In this document: piece after piece, positions 35,375 to 46,247 of the stretch
Position numbering within the stretch: the first letter of the stretch is position 1
Layout of the letters: each line of letters opens with the position of its first letter
Assembly: GCF_000248055.1 (NCBI RefSeq)
Contig: NZ_BAFC01000007.1
Location: forward strand, 1-64,000
DNA length: 64,000 nt
Direction of reading: 5' to 3'
Source: Gordonia sputi NBRC 100414
GTDB lineage: Bacteria > Actinomycetota > Actinomycetes > Mycobacteriales > Mycobacteriaceae
Made by a program: the position numbers and the translations under genes
The notes under the pieces: model-generated
Databases searched by the model: none
The model's input: the letters and a program-made list of their open reading frames with translations, nothing else
What the model was told of the DNA's origin: nothing

Positions 35375-36655
35375 TCACTCACCGATCGCAGCGAGTCGTC
35401 GTCGTAGATGGCGCGTTTCGACCGGGTTGCGCGCACAGCCGATCGCCGTGGTGAACGCTGCACGCGCATCGTCGGGTCGGTCGAGACGCACCAGCATCTC
35501 TGCCCGCGCAGCGTGCCAGAGGTGGTGCCCCTCGAGCCCGACGATCGCGTCGAGGTCGGCGAGACCCGCGGTGGCGCCCTGCGACATCCCCACCGCCACT
35601 GCACGATTGAGTGCGACGATGGGTGTCGGCGTAATGCGTTCGAGTATGCGGTAGAGGCCGACGATCGCTTCCCAATCGGTGTCGTCCGCGGTCTGCGCAC
35701 GCGAATGTATTCCGGCGATCAGGGCCTGGATGCGATACGGACCGACCCCCGGTAGGGCGACAGCGTCGCGCAGGATCGCCTGTGCCCGGTCGATGAGTGC
35801 GCGGTCCCAGTCACGACGATCCTGCTCGGGAAGCGACACGAGATCTCCTGCGCCGTCGACACGCGTTGCCGACCGCGCATGGGTGAACAGCTCGAGCGCC
35901 AGCAATCCCCTGGCCTCACCGTTGTCCGGCACGAGGCTCACCGCCACCTCGGTGAGCCGGATCGCCTCGTCGACGAGGTCGACACGCACAAGTCTGTCCG
36001 CCACCGCTCCCGACGCCAGGTATCCCTCGTTGAAGACGAGGTACAGCACGGCGAGCAGGGCGTCGACACGTTCGTCGAGGTCGGCGGGAATCGACAGCGG
36101 AATGCGCGCGGCACGTATTTTTCGCTTGGCGCGCACGATTCGTTGGGCGAGTGTCTCCTCGGCGACGAGGAACGCGGCCGCGATCTCAGCGGTCGTCAGA
36201 CCTCCGACGAGCCGGAGCGTCAAGGCAACCTGTGCCTCGCGCCGCAGGGCGGGATGGCAGCACAGCAGCATCAGCCGCAGACGCTCGTCGCCGATCCCGG
36301 CGGAGTCGACGATCCGCGAGAACTCCTCCGCCGCGGGCGTTTCGCGGTCTGCGTCGACGGCGAGTTCACGCGCCGCACCGGCCAACCGCCGGTGCTCGAC
36401 GGCCCGTCGGCGCAGTCGATCGACGAGCTTGTTGCGCGCAACGGCGTAGAGCCAGGCGGCAGGATTGTCCGGGATGCCTGAGACAGGCCATGATTCGACG
36501 GCCTGCACGAGCGCCTCCTGCACACAATCGTCTGCCAGGTCGACGTCGTCGTACCGGGTCGCCAAGAGCGACAGGACGCGCCCACTGTCGGTCCGCGCGA
36601 GCCGGGTGACGGCAGTGGCGACGTCACCCGGCTGCGCACCGAACACTGCGGTCAA
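35375..36655 (-). CDS. ECF42-like RNA polymerase sigma factor with C-terminal extension
   Basis: This protein of about 426 residues has sigma region 2 (DLADDCVQEALVQAVESWP), region 4 (LTLRLVGGLTTAEIAAAFLVAEETLAQRIVRAKRKI) and a helical C-terminal extension of about 200 residues (DUF6596/TPR-like). It directly follows a DGPF/YCII gene, the hallmark of the ECF42 group. No anti-sigma gene is seen. The start is unclear: a TTG at 36655 overlaps the YCII stop, and a GTG at 36646 is also possible. It converges on the fusion gene with 9 bases between stops. Confidence 0.9.
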   Translation of the reverse strand: MTAVFGAQPGDVATAVTRLARTDSGRVLSLLATRYDDVDLADDCVQEALVQAVESWPVSGIPDNPAAWLYAVARNKLVDRLRRRAVEHRRLAGAARELAVDADRETPAAEEFSRIVDSAGIGDERLRLMLLCCHPALRREAQVALTLRLVGGLTTAEIAAAFLVAEETLAQRIVRAKRKIRAARIPLSIPADLDERVDALLAVLYLVFNEGYLASGAVADRLVRVDLVDEAIRLTEVAVSLVPDNGEARGLLALELFTHARSATRVDGAGDLVSLPEQDRRDWDRALIDRAQAILRDAVALPGVGPYRIQALIAGIHSRAQTADDTDWEAIVGLYRILERITPTPIVALNRAVAVGMSQGATAGLADLDAIVGLEGHHLWHAARAEMLVRLDRPDDARAAFTTAIGCARNPVETRHLRRRLAAIGE

Positions 36656-37035
36656 TTCGCGACGACAGGCGCGCCGTCGGCTCCAGGGATCAGTCGTGCC
36701 GGGCGGACCTCGACGACGCCGAACGGCACGGGAATCTGGCCGGCCCACTTCACGGCGTCGTCGAGGTCGGCGACGTCGATGTGGTAGAAACCGGCGAGCT
36801 GCTCCTTGGACTCGGCATAGGGTCCGTCGATCACGGTCGGATCCTGTCCCAGGGTCAGCCGGAGCGTCGTGGCCGTCTCCGACGGTTGAAGGCCTGCCCC
36901 GTCGACGAGCACGCCCGCCGCTTTCAGCGCCCTGCCGTAGTCGGCCCAGGCCTGGCGGCCTGCCTCGAAGTCGGCGCTGCCGGGCTCGGGAGCCGGAACC
37001 GACTCGTCGACGGTGATGGCGAGGATGTAGTGCAT
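36652..37035 (-). CDS. YCII/DGPF-domain protein, partner of ECF42 sigma
   Basis: This 127-residue protein has the DGPF signature as VIDGPYAESKEQLAGFYHIDV and a ferredoxin-like fold. Such proteins are encoded with ECF42 sigma factors and their role is not settled. The ATG at 37035 has GGAAAGGA upstream. Its stop overlaps the sigma start, so they are co-translated. A sequence matching the ECF42 promoter type lies upstream (37109-37134), suggesting autoregulation. Confidence 0.9.
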   Translation of the reverse strand: MHYILAITVDESVPAPEPGSADFEAGRQAWADYGRALKAAGVLVDGAGLQPSETATTLRLTLGQDPTVIDGPYAESKEQLAGFYHIDVADLDDAVKWAGQIPVPFGVVEVRPARLIPGADGAPVVAN

Positions 37036-37108
37036 AGCGGGTCCTTTCCCTGGTGACCCGGGATCTCCGGATCACATGATGACAGCCCTGCGCTGTCACC
37101 ACACCCAT

Positions 37109-37134
37109 GACGCGGCGCCGGCCTCGAATCGACA
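37109..37134 (-). promoter_or_regulatory. Candidate ECF42 promoter
   Basis: In the leftward sense TGTCGA (37134-37129) is followed after 16 bases by CGTC (37112-37109), the -35 and -10 types I recall for ECF42 sigma factors. It is about 75 bases upstream of the YCII start. A small palindrome TGACAG/CTGTCA (37080-37097) lies just downstream. Confidence 0.5.
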
Positions 37135-37219
37135 GTCGAGATGTAGTCAATGTCGCTGACGTTTCCGACGCCCACGCAATTACGGTTATCGCTGCGCGAT
37201 CGCTACTAGCATCGGAACG

Positions 37220-37849
37220 ATGAGCGACTCTCGGCGCGACGCCACCCACCACGTGCTCCTCATCCGTCACGGGCAGACCGAATGGTCGCTGACCGACCGG
37301 CACACCGGCCGCACCGACATCGACCTGACCCCGAAGGGCGAGGAGGACGCGCGAGCACTGAACGGGATCGAGGACCGCGCGGGACTCACAGACCCCTGGG
37401 TCATGGCCTCTCCCCGGAAACGCGCCCAGCGCACCGCGCAACTCGCCGGACTGCACATCGACGAGACCAGTGAGCTGTTCGCCGAGTGGGACTACGGCGA
37501 CTACGAGGGCCTGACCCGCGCTCAGATCCACGAGCGCTACGACCCCGACTGGACGATCTGGACCGGAGGCGGCCGTAACGGCGAGTCCGTGTCCGACATG
37601 ACAACGCGTGTCGACGCCGCTGTCGACCACGTCGAGGAGCGTTTCGAGAAGTCCGACGTCATCGTGGTGTCGCACGGGCACTTCTCGCGGTCGTTCATCT
37701 GCCGATTCCTCGGATGGCCGATCAGCCAGGGCGCCAACATCGACCTGCGCCCCGCGGGCAGCGCGCTTCTCAGCGATCACGCGGGTGATCGACGGCTCGT
37801 CGAGTTGCGCGGACCCGAAGGCGCACGTCCGCGCAGCGGCTCCCTGTGA
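37220..37849 (+). CDS. Histidine phosphatase (Rv3214-like acid phosphatase)
   Basis: This 209-residue enzyme has the phosphohistidine motif LLIRHGQTEWS and the second histidine in VVSHGHFSRSF. The stretch LFAEWDYGDYEGLTRAQI closely follows the mycobacterial Rv3214 (gpm2) acid phosphatase as I remember it. It should hydrolyse small phosphate esters; it lacks the length of a true cofactor-dependent phosphoglycerate mutase. Its stop overlaps the GTG of the patatin gene. Confidence 0.88.
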   Translation: MSDSRRDATHHVLLIRHGQTEWSLTDRHTGRTDIDLTPKGEEDARALNGIEDRAGLTDPWVMASPRKRAQRTAQLAGLHIDETSELFAEWDYGDYEGLTRAQIHERYDPDWTIWTGGGRNGESVSDMTTRVDAAVDHVEERFEKSDVIVVSHGHFSRSFICRFLGWPISQGANIDLRPAGSALLSDHAGDRRLVELRGPEGARPRSGSL

Positions 37850-38661
37850 CCCTGTCGACGGCGCTCGTCCTCGGTGGTGGCGGGCTGCTCGGCATCGGTT
37901 GGATGACAGGCGTTCTGGCCGCACTGGAGGAGTCCGACGCTCTTCCCGCGGCCGACGCCGACGTCGTCATCGGAACGTCCGCGGGTTCGGCAACGGGTGC
38001 CGCCGTTCTCCAGTATGGCTCGGCGACAACGCTTTTCGACGCGATGACCCGCAAGTCACGTCGCAACGCCGAGATGACTCCGACGGGTGATCTCGCCGCC
38101 CCGATGCAGGCTTTCGGGTCGATCGCCTCATCGACCGCCCCCGATCCTGAACGCGCACAACGTTTTGTCGCGCTGTCCGACGCACTGTCGACGGCCGACC
38201 CGCACGAACGCCGCGACGCCGTCGCATCCAGGTTGTCCGGAACGACGTGGCCGATCTCCCTGCGGGTCACGGCACTACGATCCGACGGCGAGCTCGTGGT
38301 CTTCGCGGCTGACTCGGGCGTCGATCTCGTCGACGCGGTGACCGCGAGCTGCGCGGTACCCGGAATCTGGCCGACGGTCACCATCGATGGCGCGACCTAC
38401 GTCGACGGCGGCTCGTTGAGCCCGACCAACGCACATCTCGCCGAAGACGTCGAGCGCGTCATCGTTCTCGCGCCGATGGTCGACGATCCGGCGACGGCCC
38501 GACCCGACGTCGCAGCGGTTCTCGCGCGGGCCACAGTCATCTCGCCATCGTCGACCACATTGAGCCGCTCCGGCGACAACCCTTTCGATCCCGACATCCG
38601 CGGCCTGGCAGCGGTTCTCGGCTACGACGACGGACTCGAAGCGCTCTCACTGCTGCGTTGA
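37846..38661 (+). CDS. Patatin-like phospholipase
   Basis: This 271-residue hydrolase shows the oxyanion loop LGGGGLLGIGW, the nucleophile elbow IGTSAGS and the dyad aspartate in YVDGGSLS. This is a complete patatin catalytic set (Ser-Asp dyad) for lipid acyl hydrolysis. It has no signal peptide or membrane helix. The GTG at 37846 overlaps the phosphatase stop (GTGA). It converges on the thioredoxin-domain gene. Confidence 0.9.
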   Translation: MTLSTALVLGGGGLLGIGWMTGVLAALEESDALPAADADVVIGTSAGSATGAAVLQYGSATTLFDAMTRKSRRNAEMTPTGDLAAPMQAFGSIASSTAPDPERAQRFVALSDALSTADPHERRDAVASRLSGTTWPISLRVTALRSDGELVVFAADSGVDLVDAVTASCAVPGIWPTVTIDGATYVDGGSLSPTNAHLAEDVERVIVLAPMVDDPATARPDVAAVLARATVISPSSTTLSRSGDNPFDPDIRGLAAVLGYDDGLEALSLLR

Positions 38662-38713
38662 CCGTCGCTGATCGCTCGGCGATCGGCGCGCACACGCACG
38701 CATCAGCGCCGCG

Positions 38714-40717
<2,004 letters not shown>

Positions 40718-40776
40718 GTCCGATCCGTTCCGTCGCGAGAGTCGGTGGGGTCCCTGCTACCGGTCGAACCACGGGG

Positions 40777-41157
40777 TCAGGTGTTGCCGGAATCCCGCCG
40801 CAGCCCGGGGTTACCGGTGGTGTCGGAGGCGCTGGTGGTGTCGGCGCTGACCGATACCCCGTTGCCGGCGTCCGTCGCCATGCCGTGGTCGTCGGCGTGG
40901 GCGGCCCGCTCGGAGTCACCATCGGCAATACCCGCGCCCGCCGCATCGGTGCCCTCATCAAAGGCCTGGTCGGCTTCGGGGTGATTGGCGTCGAACGACT
41001 TCGGCAGCTTGCGGAGTTGCTTGTTCATCGAGCGGATCAGCAGTGCCGTGCCGATGAGCAGAACCACGATCACCAGCAGACCGATCGGCGAGGCCTTGCC
41101 GAACTCGGGTCCCTGCGGTTGCTGTGCGGCCAACACCGCGATTGTCGAGAACGTCAT
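40777..41157 (-). CDS. Small membrane protein, Rv1083-like
   Basis: This 126-residue protein has a single membrane helix ([17 protein letters not shown], about residues 25-41), a basic stop-transfer [10 protein letters not shown] and an acidic, low-complexity C-terminal half. Its position between mca and the DUF255 gene matches Rv1083. The ATG at 41157 overlaps the mca stop (ATGA). Function unknown. Confidence 0.8.
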   Translation of the reverse strand: MTFSTIAVLAAQQPQGPEFGKASPIGLLVIVVLLIGTALLIRSMNKQLRKLPKSFDANHPEADQAFDEGTDAAGAGIADGDSERAAHADDHGMATDAGNGVSVSADTTSASDTTGNPGLRRDSGNT

Positions 41158-42077
41158 GACGTCGCCTGCTCCCCAACCCCGACGGCTTCGTCGTCGAGCG
41201 ATACACCTGTGAACAGGTCTGTTTCCGGAATCGCGGTGGTCACCCGCGTCTGTGCCAACTCATATTCCTCGGTGGGCCAGAGTCGCTGCTGCCACTCGAG
41301 CGGGACCGCGAAGAACATGCCGTTGGGGTCGATCTGCGTCGCGTGTGCACGCAACGCATCGTCACGCTGAGGGAAATACTCCGCGCATTCGACCTGAGTC
41401 GTCACGCGTCCCATCAGATCGCCGCGACTGGGATCCCACTTGGAGAGCCACTCGGCGAACGGACTCTCCTGGCCGTTCTTCTCGAACTCCTCGGAGAACA
41501 GCACCATGCGGTCGCGGATGAATCCATGCGTGTAGTACAGCTTCGACACCGTCCACGGTTCGCCCGCGTCGGGGAAAGCCGCCGGGTCGCCCGCGGCCTC
41601 GAACGCCGCCACCGACACCTTGTGGCACATGATGTGGTCGGGATGGGGATATCCACCGTGCTCGTCGTAGGTGATCATCACGTGCGGGCGGAACTCGCGG
41701 ACGAGCGCGACGAGTTTCTCCGTCGGCACCTCGACGGGCAACGTCGCAAACGAGCCTTCCGGCAGTGGAGGCAGCGGGTCGCCTTCCGGCAGGCCAGAGT
41801 CGACGTAACCGAGCCACGTCTGCTCGACGCCGAGCGCAGCTGCGGCCTTCGCCATCTCCTCTTTGCGGACCTCGGTCATCCGCTCCTTGATGCCCGGACG
41901 ATCCATCGCCGGGTTCAAGATGTCGCCGCGTTCGCCACCGGTGAGGGTCACGATGAGGACCTCGTTGCCCTCTGCGGCGTATTTGGCCGATGTGGCCGCA
42001 CCCTTGCTCGACTCGTCGTCGGGATGGGCATGCACTGCCATGAGACGGTAGCCGCCCTGCGTGCGCGATTCGGTCAC
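41154..42077 (-). CDS. mca: Mycothiol S-conjugate amidase
   Basis: This 307-residue zinc amidase cleaves mycothiol conjugates to a mercapturic acid and GlcN-inositol, in electrophile and antibiotic detoxification. The zinc site is HAHPDDES near the N-terminus and HPDHIMCH later, with [10 protein letters not shown] and [12 protein letters not shown] typical of Mca/MshB; the tail [20 protein letters not shown] is Mca-like. I chose the GTG at 42077 (GAGGAA upstream), which matches the mycobacterial N-terminus. It shows the organism makes mycothiol. Confidence 0.95.
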   Translation of the reverse strand: MTESRTQGGYRLMAVHAHPDDESSKGAATSAKYAAEGNEVLIVTLTGGERGDILNPAMDRPGIKERMTEVRKEEMAKAAAALGVEQTWLGYVDSGLPEGDPLPPLPEGSFATLPVEVPTEKLVALVREFRPHVMITYDEHGGYPHPDHIMCHKVSVAAFEAAGDPAAFPDAGEPWTVSKLYYTHGFIRDRMVLFSEEFEKNGQESPFAEWLSKWDPSRGDLMGRVTTQVECAEYFPQRDDALRAHATQIDPNGMFFAVPLEWQQRLWPTEEYELAQTRVTTAIPETDLFTGVSLDDEAVGVGEQATS

Positions 42078-42125
42078 GGTTCCTCGCCTTCGGATACGTA
42101 CTCCTCTCATGGTAGGTATTGACCC

Positions 42126-42599
42126 GTGAACAGTTCAGACGGGGGCACGCCGCAGGAACCCGACCTGCACAAACAACCGCGTAGCGGACCGCGTGCCACC
42201 TATCCCGTCGCACAGTCGGCGCGGAGTCGGCGCCTGTGGTTCATCGCATCGGCCGTCACCGTTGTCGTCGTCGGTGTGATCCTCGCCGCAATCGGCTACA
42301 ACAAGTTCGCCGATCCCGATGTCAGCGGACAGGCAACCGGCTACGAGATTCTCGACAACTCGTCGGTCGCCGTCCTGTACACGGTCACCCGCAAGGATCC
42401 GACCCAGCCGGTGGCGTGCGTGGTCCGCGCCCGGGTCAAGGACGGCTCCGAGGCGGGGCGTCGTGAGGTTCTCGTACCGCCCGGCACCCAGCAGCAGGGA
42501 CTACGCACCGTCGTCAAGACGTCCGGACCACCGGTCATCGGCGAAGTCTTCGGCTGCAGCACCGACGTGCCCGCCTATCTGACCTCCACCGCGTCGTGA
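42126..42599 (+). CDS. DUF4307 membrane protein (Rv1081c-like)
   Basis: This 157-residue protein has a cytosolic N-terminal tail, one membrane helix ([21 protein letters not shown]) and an extracytoplasmic beta domain with two cysteines. It is of the DUF4307 family, always near mca and greA in mycolate producers. Function unknown. The GTG at 42126 is divergent from mca by 48 bases, and its stop overlaps the next gene (GTGA). Confidence 0.88.
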   Translation: MNSSDGGTPQEPDLHKQPRSGPRATYPVAQSARSRRLWFIASAVTVVVVGVILAAIGYNKFADPDVSGQATGYEILDNSSVAVLYTVTRKDPTQPVACVVRARVKDGSEAGRREVLVPPGTQQQGLRTVVKTSGPPVIGEVFGCSTDVPAYLTSTAS

Positions 42600-43420
42600 C
42601 AGACGAGCGCCCCGTGCCGACCTCGGCCACTCCCGACGGTGACGCCGGCGTTCGTGACGCGAGGGATGAGCACGTCAAGAAGGGGAAGCCGGACAAGGCG
42701 GTTTTCGCCCGTCTGAGCAGCCCGTACTTCCCCGCGTTGGTGGCACTGTTCATCGGCGTCATGCTCATCAGCAACATCACCGGCACCAAGGGTGTCGTGT
42801 TGTTCGACAGTTGGCTGCACCTCGACGTCGGCCCGATCCACATGAACGGCCTGGTCACCGACGGCGCGTTCTACCTGTTTCCGCTGGCATACGTCCTCGG
42901 CGACGTGATCAGCGAGGTCTACGGGTTCAGGGCGATGCGTCGAACGATCCTCGCGGGCTTCGCCGTCCTTCTGCTGGCCTCCCTGTGTTTCTGGGCAACC
43001 ATCCACCTGCCGGCAGCCGACTTCTACGACGGCCAGGACGCGTTCACCCGCGTCGCCGGAGTGGTGCCCCAGTTCCTCCTCGCCGGGTTGGCCGGATACC
43101 TCGCAGGCGAGTTCCTCAACTCGTTCGTGCTCGTGAAAATGAAGCAACGCGCGGGCGAGAAGCGACTCTGGGCACGACTTCTCGGTTCGACCGTCGTCGG
43201 CGAATTCGCCGACACACTCGTCTTCTGTTCCATTGCCGCATCCGCACTGGGGATTTCGACCTGGGGCGACTTCATCAATTACACCGCCGTCGGATTCATT
43301 TGGAAAACGCTCGTCGAAATCCTCGTCATGCCGATCACCTACGGCGTGGTCGCCTGGCTGAAACGAGCCGAACCCAGCTACCAGCAGGCACTCGCCGAGG
43401 TCAACACGACCGACGTGTGA
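42596..43420 (+). CDS. VUT-family queuosine-precursor transporter (YhhQ-like)
   Basis: This 274-residue protein has a charged N-terminus and six membrane helices with the family marks FPLAYVLGDVISEVYGFRAMRR and GEFADTLVFCSIAA. YhhQ in Escherichia coli imports 7-cyano-7-deazaguanine-type precursors of queuosine; that role is inferred here. Actinobacteria often lack queuosine synthesis, so salvage is plausible. The GTG at 42596 overlaps the DUF4307 stop. I see no preQ1 riboswitch upstream. Confidence 0.9.
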   Translation: MTDERPVPTSATPDGDAGVRDARDEHVKKGKPDKAVFARLSSPYFPALVALFIGVMLISNITGTKGVVLFDSWLHLDVGPIHMNGLVTDGAFYLFPLAYVLGDVISEVYGFRAMRRTILAGFAVLLLASLCFWATIHLPAADFYDGQDAFTRVAGVVPQFLLAGLAGYLAGEFLNSFVLVKMKQRAGEKRLWARLLGSTVVGEFADTLVFCSIAASALGISTWGDFINYTAVGFIWKTLVEILVMPITYGVVAWLKRAEPSYQQALAEVNTTDV

Positions 43421-43486
43421 TGTGCCACATCCGTCCGGATTTGGTATCCTGACTGAATACACGGCTCCGAGAGGGGTCGTGTTGCT

Positions 43487-43579
43487 GCATTTAGAGCAGG
43501 CCCACATGCCCTACCGCGTGTGACAAAACGAAACACGTGCGCGCATGAAGCATGCGGGCAGACCAAGCATTTAGAGCAG
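43487..43579 (+). repeat. Direct repeat GCATTTAGAGCAG in the greA leader
   Basis: The 13-base GCATTTAGAGCAG occurs at 43487-43499 and 43567-43579, 80 bp apart, in the 233-base gap before greA. Each copy is followed within 9 bases by an ATG (43506 and 43583). The rest of the gap includes a possible promoter (GGTATCCT near 43443) and no obvious terminator. Confidence 0.7.
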
Positions 43580-43582
43580 TCC

Positions 43583-43657
43583 ATGTGTCCCGATTCGGGA
43601 CAGTGCCCCGGTTCAGACATTGCCGGGGAGCGGACAACACAAAGGAGTGACCGATGA
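43583..43657 (+). CDS. Short upstream frame overlapping the greA start
   Basis: An ATG at 43583 opens a 24-codon frame beginning [12 protein letters not shown] whose TGA overlaps the greA ATG (ATGA). Its only upstream site is the GAGCAG of the direct repeat. The overlap would allow translational coupling to greA, but the peptide has no known relatives that I recognise. Confidence 0.3.
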   Translation: MCPDSGQCPGSDIAGERTTQRSDR

Positions 43658-44145
43658 CCGACACCCAGGTGACCTGGCTGACCCAGGAGTCGCACGACCG
43701 CCTCAAGAGCGAGCTCGACTCTCTGATCGCCAACCGTCCGGTCATTGCTGCCGAGATCAACGAGCGTCGCGAAGAGGGCGACCTCAAGGAGAACGGCGGC
43801 TACCACGCCGCACGCGAGGAACAGGGCCAGCAGGAAGCGCGTATCCGACAGCTCCAGGAGCTGCTCAACAACGCAAAAGTCGGCGAGGCCCCGACGCAGT
43901 CCGGCGTCGCATTGCCCGGTTCCGTCGTCACCGTCTACTACGACGGCGACAAGAGCGACGAAGAGACCTTCCTCATCGCCACCCGCGAAGAGGCCCAGGC
44001 AGGCAAACTCGAGACCTATTCACCGAGTTCGCCGCTCGGCTCCGCTCTGATCGACGCCAAGGTGGGCGACACCCGCGAGTACACCGTTCCCAGTGGCTCG
44101 GTGATCAAGGTGACGCTCGTCAAGGCCGAGCCGTATCACAGCTGA
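43654..44145 (+). CDS. greA: Transcription elongation factor GreA
   Basis: This 163-residue factor rescues backtracked RNA polymerase by stimulating transcript cleavage. The N-terminal coiled coil carries the catalytic acidic tip in [17 protein letters not shown], and a C-terminal FKBP-like domain follows ([18 protein letters not shown]). The ATG at 43654 has AAAGGAG upstream. It lies downstream of a repeat-containing leader and ends in a strong hairpin. Confidence 0.96.
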   Translation: MTDTQVTWLTQESHDRLKSELDSLIANRPVIAAEINERREEGDLKENGGYHAAREEQGQQEARIRQLQELLNNAKVGEAPTQSGVALPGSVVTVYYDGDKSDEETFLIATREEAQAGKLETYSPSSPLGSALIDAKVGDTREYTVPSGSVIKVTLVKAEPYHS

Positions 44146-44169
44146 CCCACTTCGGACCACAGCACGATT

Positions 44170-44216
44170 GAAAGGTTGCTGGGGGTTGCGGTTTCCGCAG
44201 CCCTCAGCAACCTTTC
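44170..44216. terminator. Bidirectional terminator between greA and DUF4352 gene
   Basis: GAAAGGTTGCTG (44170-44181) and CAGCAACCTTTC (44205-44216) are perfect complements; a further inner stem is formed by GGGTTGCGG and CCGCAGCCC. It sits between convergent genes. Confidence 0.88.
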
Positions 44217-44238
44217 GTCGTATCTCACCGCGAGGTGA

Positions 44239-45057
44239 TCAGTTCAGGCGCACCTTCACGCCACCCGAGAACATCGAGTCGTGCAGCTCGATGGTCGTCG
44301 GATTCGCATCCTTCGGCATGTCGAAGACAACCTTGGCGTTGACGGTGTTGCCGGGATTGATGTTGTCCCACACCGGAATGTCGGAACCGCCGAGAGCGAT
44401 CTGCGCGGACGTGCTCGGTTCGAACGTGCGGCCCTGACCGTCGACGAGCTTCTGCTCCGACGGCGAGAAGCTCTGCGGCTTGTTGCTCGTGTTCTGCACC
44501 GTCATCGAGACGACGACGAACTGCCCCTGCGCCTGCTCGGTCAGGTAGGGATTGTCGCCGACGCTCGACAGACCCTTCTCCACTCCCGTCACGACGAACT
44601 CGAACTTGCCGTCGCGCACAGGAGTGTTGAGTCCTGCTGCCCCGCCGCCCTTCTCGGAGTCGGCGTTCTTACCGTCGCCGTTCTTCTGGTCGGCACCCTG
44701 CTGCGACGAGCCGGCCGACGTCGAGTTCGACGACGAATCCGAATCCGACCCGCCTCCGGACACCGCGACGATGATCACGATCAACACCACCAGCGCACCG
44801 AGGACCCACGGCCACTTGCGCCGCTTCTTGGGCGGCTGGTTGACGGGCTGACCGCCGGGAGCCTGAGGAGGAAAGCCGTACTGCGGCACCGCGTTCGGCG
44901 CTCCGGCGTACTGCCCGGCATCAGGCTGCGGGTACGCGTACTGGGGTGCACCGGACTGGGGCGCACCGGACTGGGGTGCGCCGGACTGGGGCGCACCCGA
45001 CTGGGGAGCGCCCGACTGGGGAGCGCCCGACTGGGGCGCATTCGGGGGGTTCGTCAT
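44239..45057 (-). CDS. Membrane-anchored DUF4352 protein with APQSG repeats
   Basis: This 272-residue protein starts with a cytosolic Pro/Gln/Gly-rich region carrying six APQSG repeats, then KKRRKWPWVLGALVVLIVIIVAV (one membrane helix, about residues 77-99), a Ser/Gly/Asp linker and an exported beta-sandwich domain of the DUF4352 type (MTVQNTSNKPQSF, NPGNTVNAKVVFDMP). The ATG at 45057 has GAAGGAAG upstream. Function unknown; the fold is immunoglobulin-like. Confidence 0.85.
   Translation of the reverse strand: MTNPPNAPQSGAPQSGAPQSGAPQSGAPQSGAPQSGAPQYAYPQPDAGQYAGAPNAVPQYGFPPQAPGGQPVNQPPKKRRKWPWVLGALVVLIVIIVAVSGGGSDSDSSSNSTSAGSSQQGADQKNGDGKNADSEKGGGAAGLNTPVRDGKFEFVVTGVEKGLSSVGDNPYLTEQAQGQFVVVSMTVQNTSNKPQSFSPSEQKLVDGQGRTFEPSTSAQIALGGSDIPVWDNINPGNTVNAKVVFDMPKDANPTTIELHDSMFSGGVKVRLN
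44950..45039. repeat. Six 15-bp tandem repeats encoding APQSG
   Basis: Six units of the type GCCGGACTGGGGCGC (15 bp) lie head to tail, with a few synonymous changes, inside the DUF4352 gene. A partial seventh unit follows. The copy number may vary between strains by slippage. Confidence 0.92.
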
Positions 45058-45202
45058 TGGTCTTCCTTCGTTCACGACGCCGTACGTTCGGCGACGAAGG
45101 GGACTCTATGGATCGAGTCCGACAAAAACGGCCTTGCGGTGCGTCGTCCGAACGAGTGAATCTGATGCCTCGCGGATTCACCGCGAGCCCTGACCCCGAC
45201 CT

Positions 45203-45227
45203 GAGACGAGTTTGGCCAAAACGTCTC
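45203..45227. promoter_or_regulatory. Inverted repeat before the secreted lipase gene
   Basis: GAGACG (45203-45208) and CGTCTC (45222-45227) flank a TTTGGCCAAA core, 33 bases upstream of the lipase start. It may be an operator. Evidence is the symmetry alone. Confidence 0.35.
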
Positions 45228-45259
45228 GTGCGGGTGTTTCGCGATGCTAAGACTCAGGT

Positions 45260-46141
45260 ATGAAAACGCACATCACCCTGCGTCGAGTCGGGGCCTTCGC
45301 CGCTGCCGCGGCCGTCGGATTCCTCGCCTCGGTCTCGACACCTGTCCCCGCCGACGCGGCCCCCGCGCCGCTGGCGTACGTCAATCTCGGAGACAGCTAC
45401 TCCGCGGGTTCAGGCGTATCCCCCACTGCGGCAGACAAACCCGGCAGTTGCACGCAGTCGAGCAACAACTTCGCGCACGTGATCGCGCGCCGCAACGGCT
45501 TCTCCCTCAACGACGTCAGTTGCGGTGGCGCACAGACGAAAGACTTCTTCACCCGCCAATATGCCGACGTCGCACCACAATTGCGCGCACTGCGCCCCGA
45601 TACGCAACTCGTCACACTGATGATCGGAGGCAACGACGGCAACGTCTTCGCTGGCACCGTCGAAAAGTGTGTCGCAGCAGGCGTCGCCGCGGGATTCCGG
45701 GACACGCCATGCAAAGCTCAGTACGGCTCGACGATGACCCGCGAGATCCAGACCGCAACGTACCCGAAGATTGTGAACGCGCTCAAGGCAATTCGGGCGA
45801 AGTCGCCCGCAGCCCGGGTGGCGATCGTGAGCTACCCGCTCATCATGCCCGCGACCGCGCAGGCGTGTCCCGATCTGCCGGTTGCCGCGGGCGATCTGCC
45901 CTATGCGCACGGCATCCAGACCGCACTCAACGACGCCGTCAAGCGTGCCGCCGCGGCGACCGGGGTGACCTACGTCGACGCGACCACACCGTCGATCGGC
46001 CACGACAGCTGCAAGCCCGTCGGCGTCCGCTGGGTGGAACCGATCTTCGGCATCGTTCAGCCGGTCCCCGTGCACCCCAACGCACTTGGCGAGCGCGAGA
46101 TGGCAGGCATCGTCAGTCGCGCCCTCGGCCTGGCTCGGTAG
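45260..46141 (+). CDS. Secreted SGNH/GDSL lipase-like hydrolase
   Basis: This 293-residue protein has a Sec signal peptide (to about ADAAPA, residue 35) and the SGNH blocks: GDSYSAGSG with the nucleophile serine, a central glycine, GGNDGN and VPVHPN with the catalytic histidine. Cysteines pair up as in Streptomyces and mycobacterial secreted lipases/esterases. It probably acts on lipids outside the membrane. The ATG at 45260 is well placed. It converges on an unknown gene across the second palindromic element. Confidence 0.9.
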   Translation: MKTHITLRRVGAFAAAAAVGFLASVSTPVPADAAPAPLAYVNLGDSYSAGSGVSPTAADKPGSCTQSSNNFAHVIARRNGFSLNDVSCGGAQTKDFFTRQYADVAPQLRALRPDTQLVTLMIGGNDGNVFAGTVEKCVAAGVAAGFRDTPCKAQYGSTMTREIQTATYPKIVNALKAIRAKSPAARVAIVSYPLIMPATAQACPDLPVAAGDLPYAHGIQTALNDAVKRAAAATGVTYVDATTPSIGHDSCKPVGVRWVEPIFGIVQPVPVHPNALGEREMAGIVSRALGLAR

Positions 46142-46164
46142 CGAGCCTGGAACCCACTACGCAT

Positions 46165-46226
46165 ATGTGTGTCGAATTGAAGGAGTTGGGTGCTGCAGCA
46201 CCCAACTCCTTCGATAAGGTCCACAT
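46165..46226. terminator. Palindromic element, copy B
   Basis: The 32-bp core palindrome (46180-46211, arms AAGGAGTTGGGTGCTG and complement) matches copy A at 17412-17473 except for two base pairs that changed on both arms. The left outer arm ATGTGTGTCGAA (46165-46176) is identical to copy A; the right outer arm has decayed. It again lies between convergent genes. Confidence 0.8.
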
Positions 46227-46247
46227 GTAGGTGTGGCGCAGCCGATC

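Noticed and set aside
42596-43420. preQ1 riboswitch for the VUT transporter
   Set aside because: The gene is translationally coupled to the DUF4307 gene with no leader, so there is no room for one.
44281-45159. A 292-codon rightward frame with TGLG-type repeats
   Set aside because: It is the reverse strand of the APQSG tandem repeats and the DUF4352 domain, so it is a shadow.
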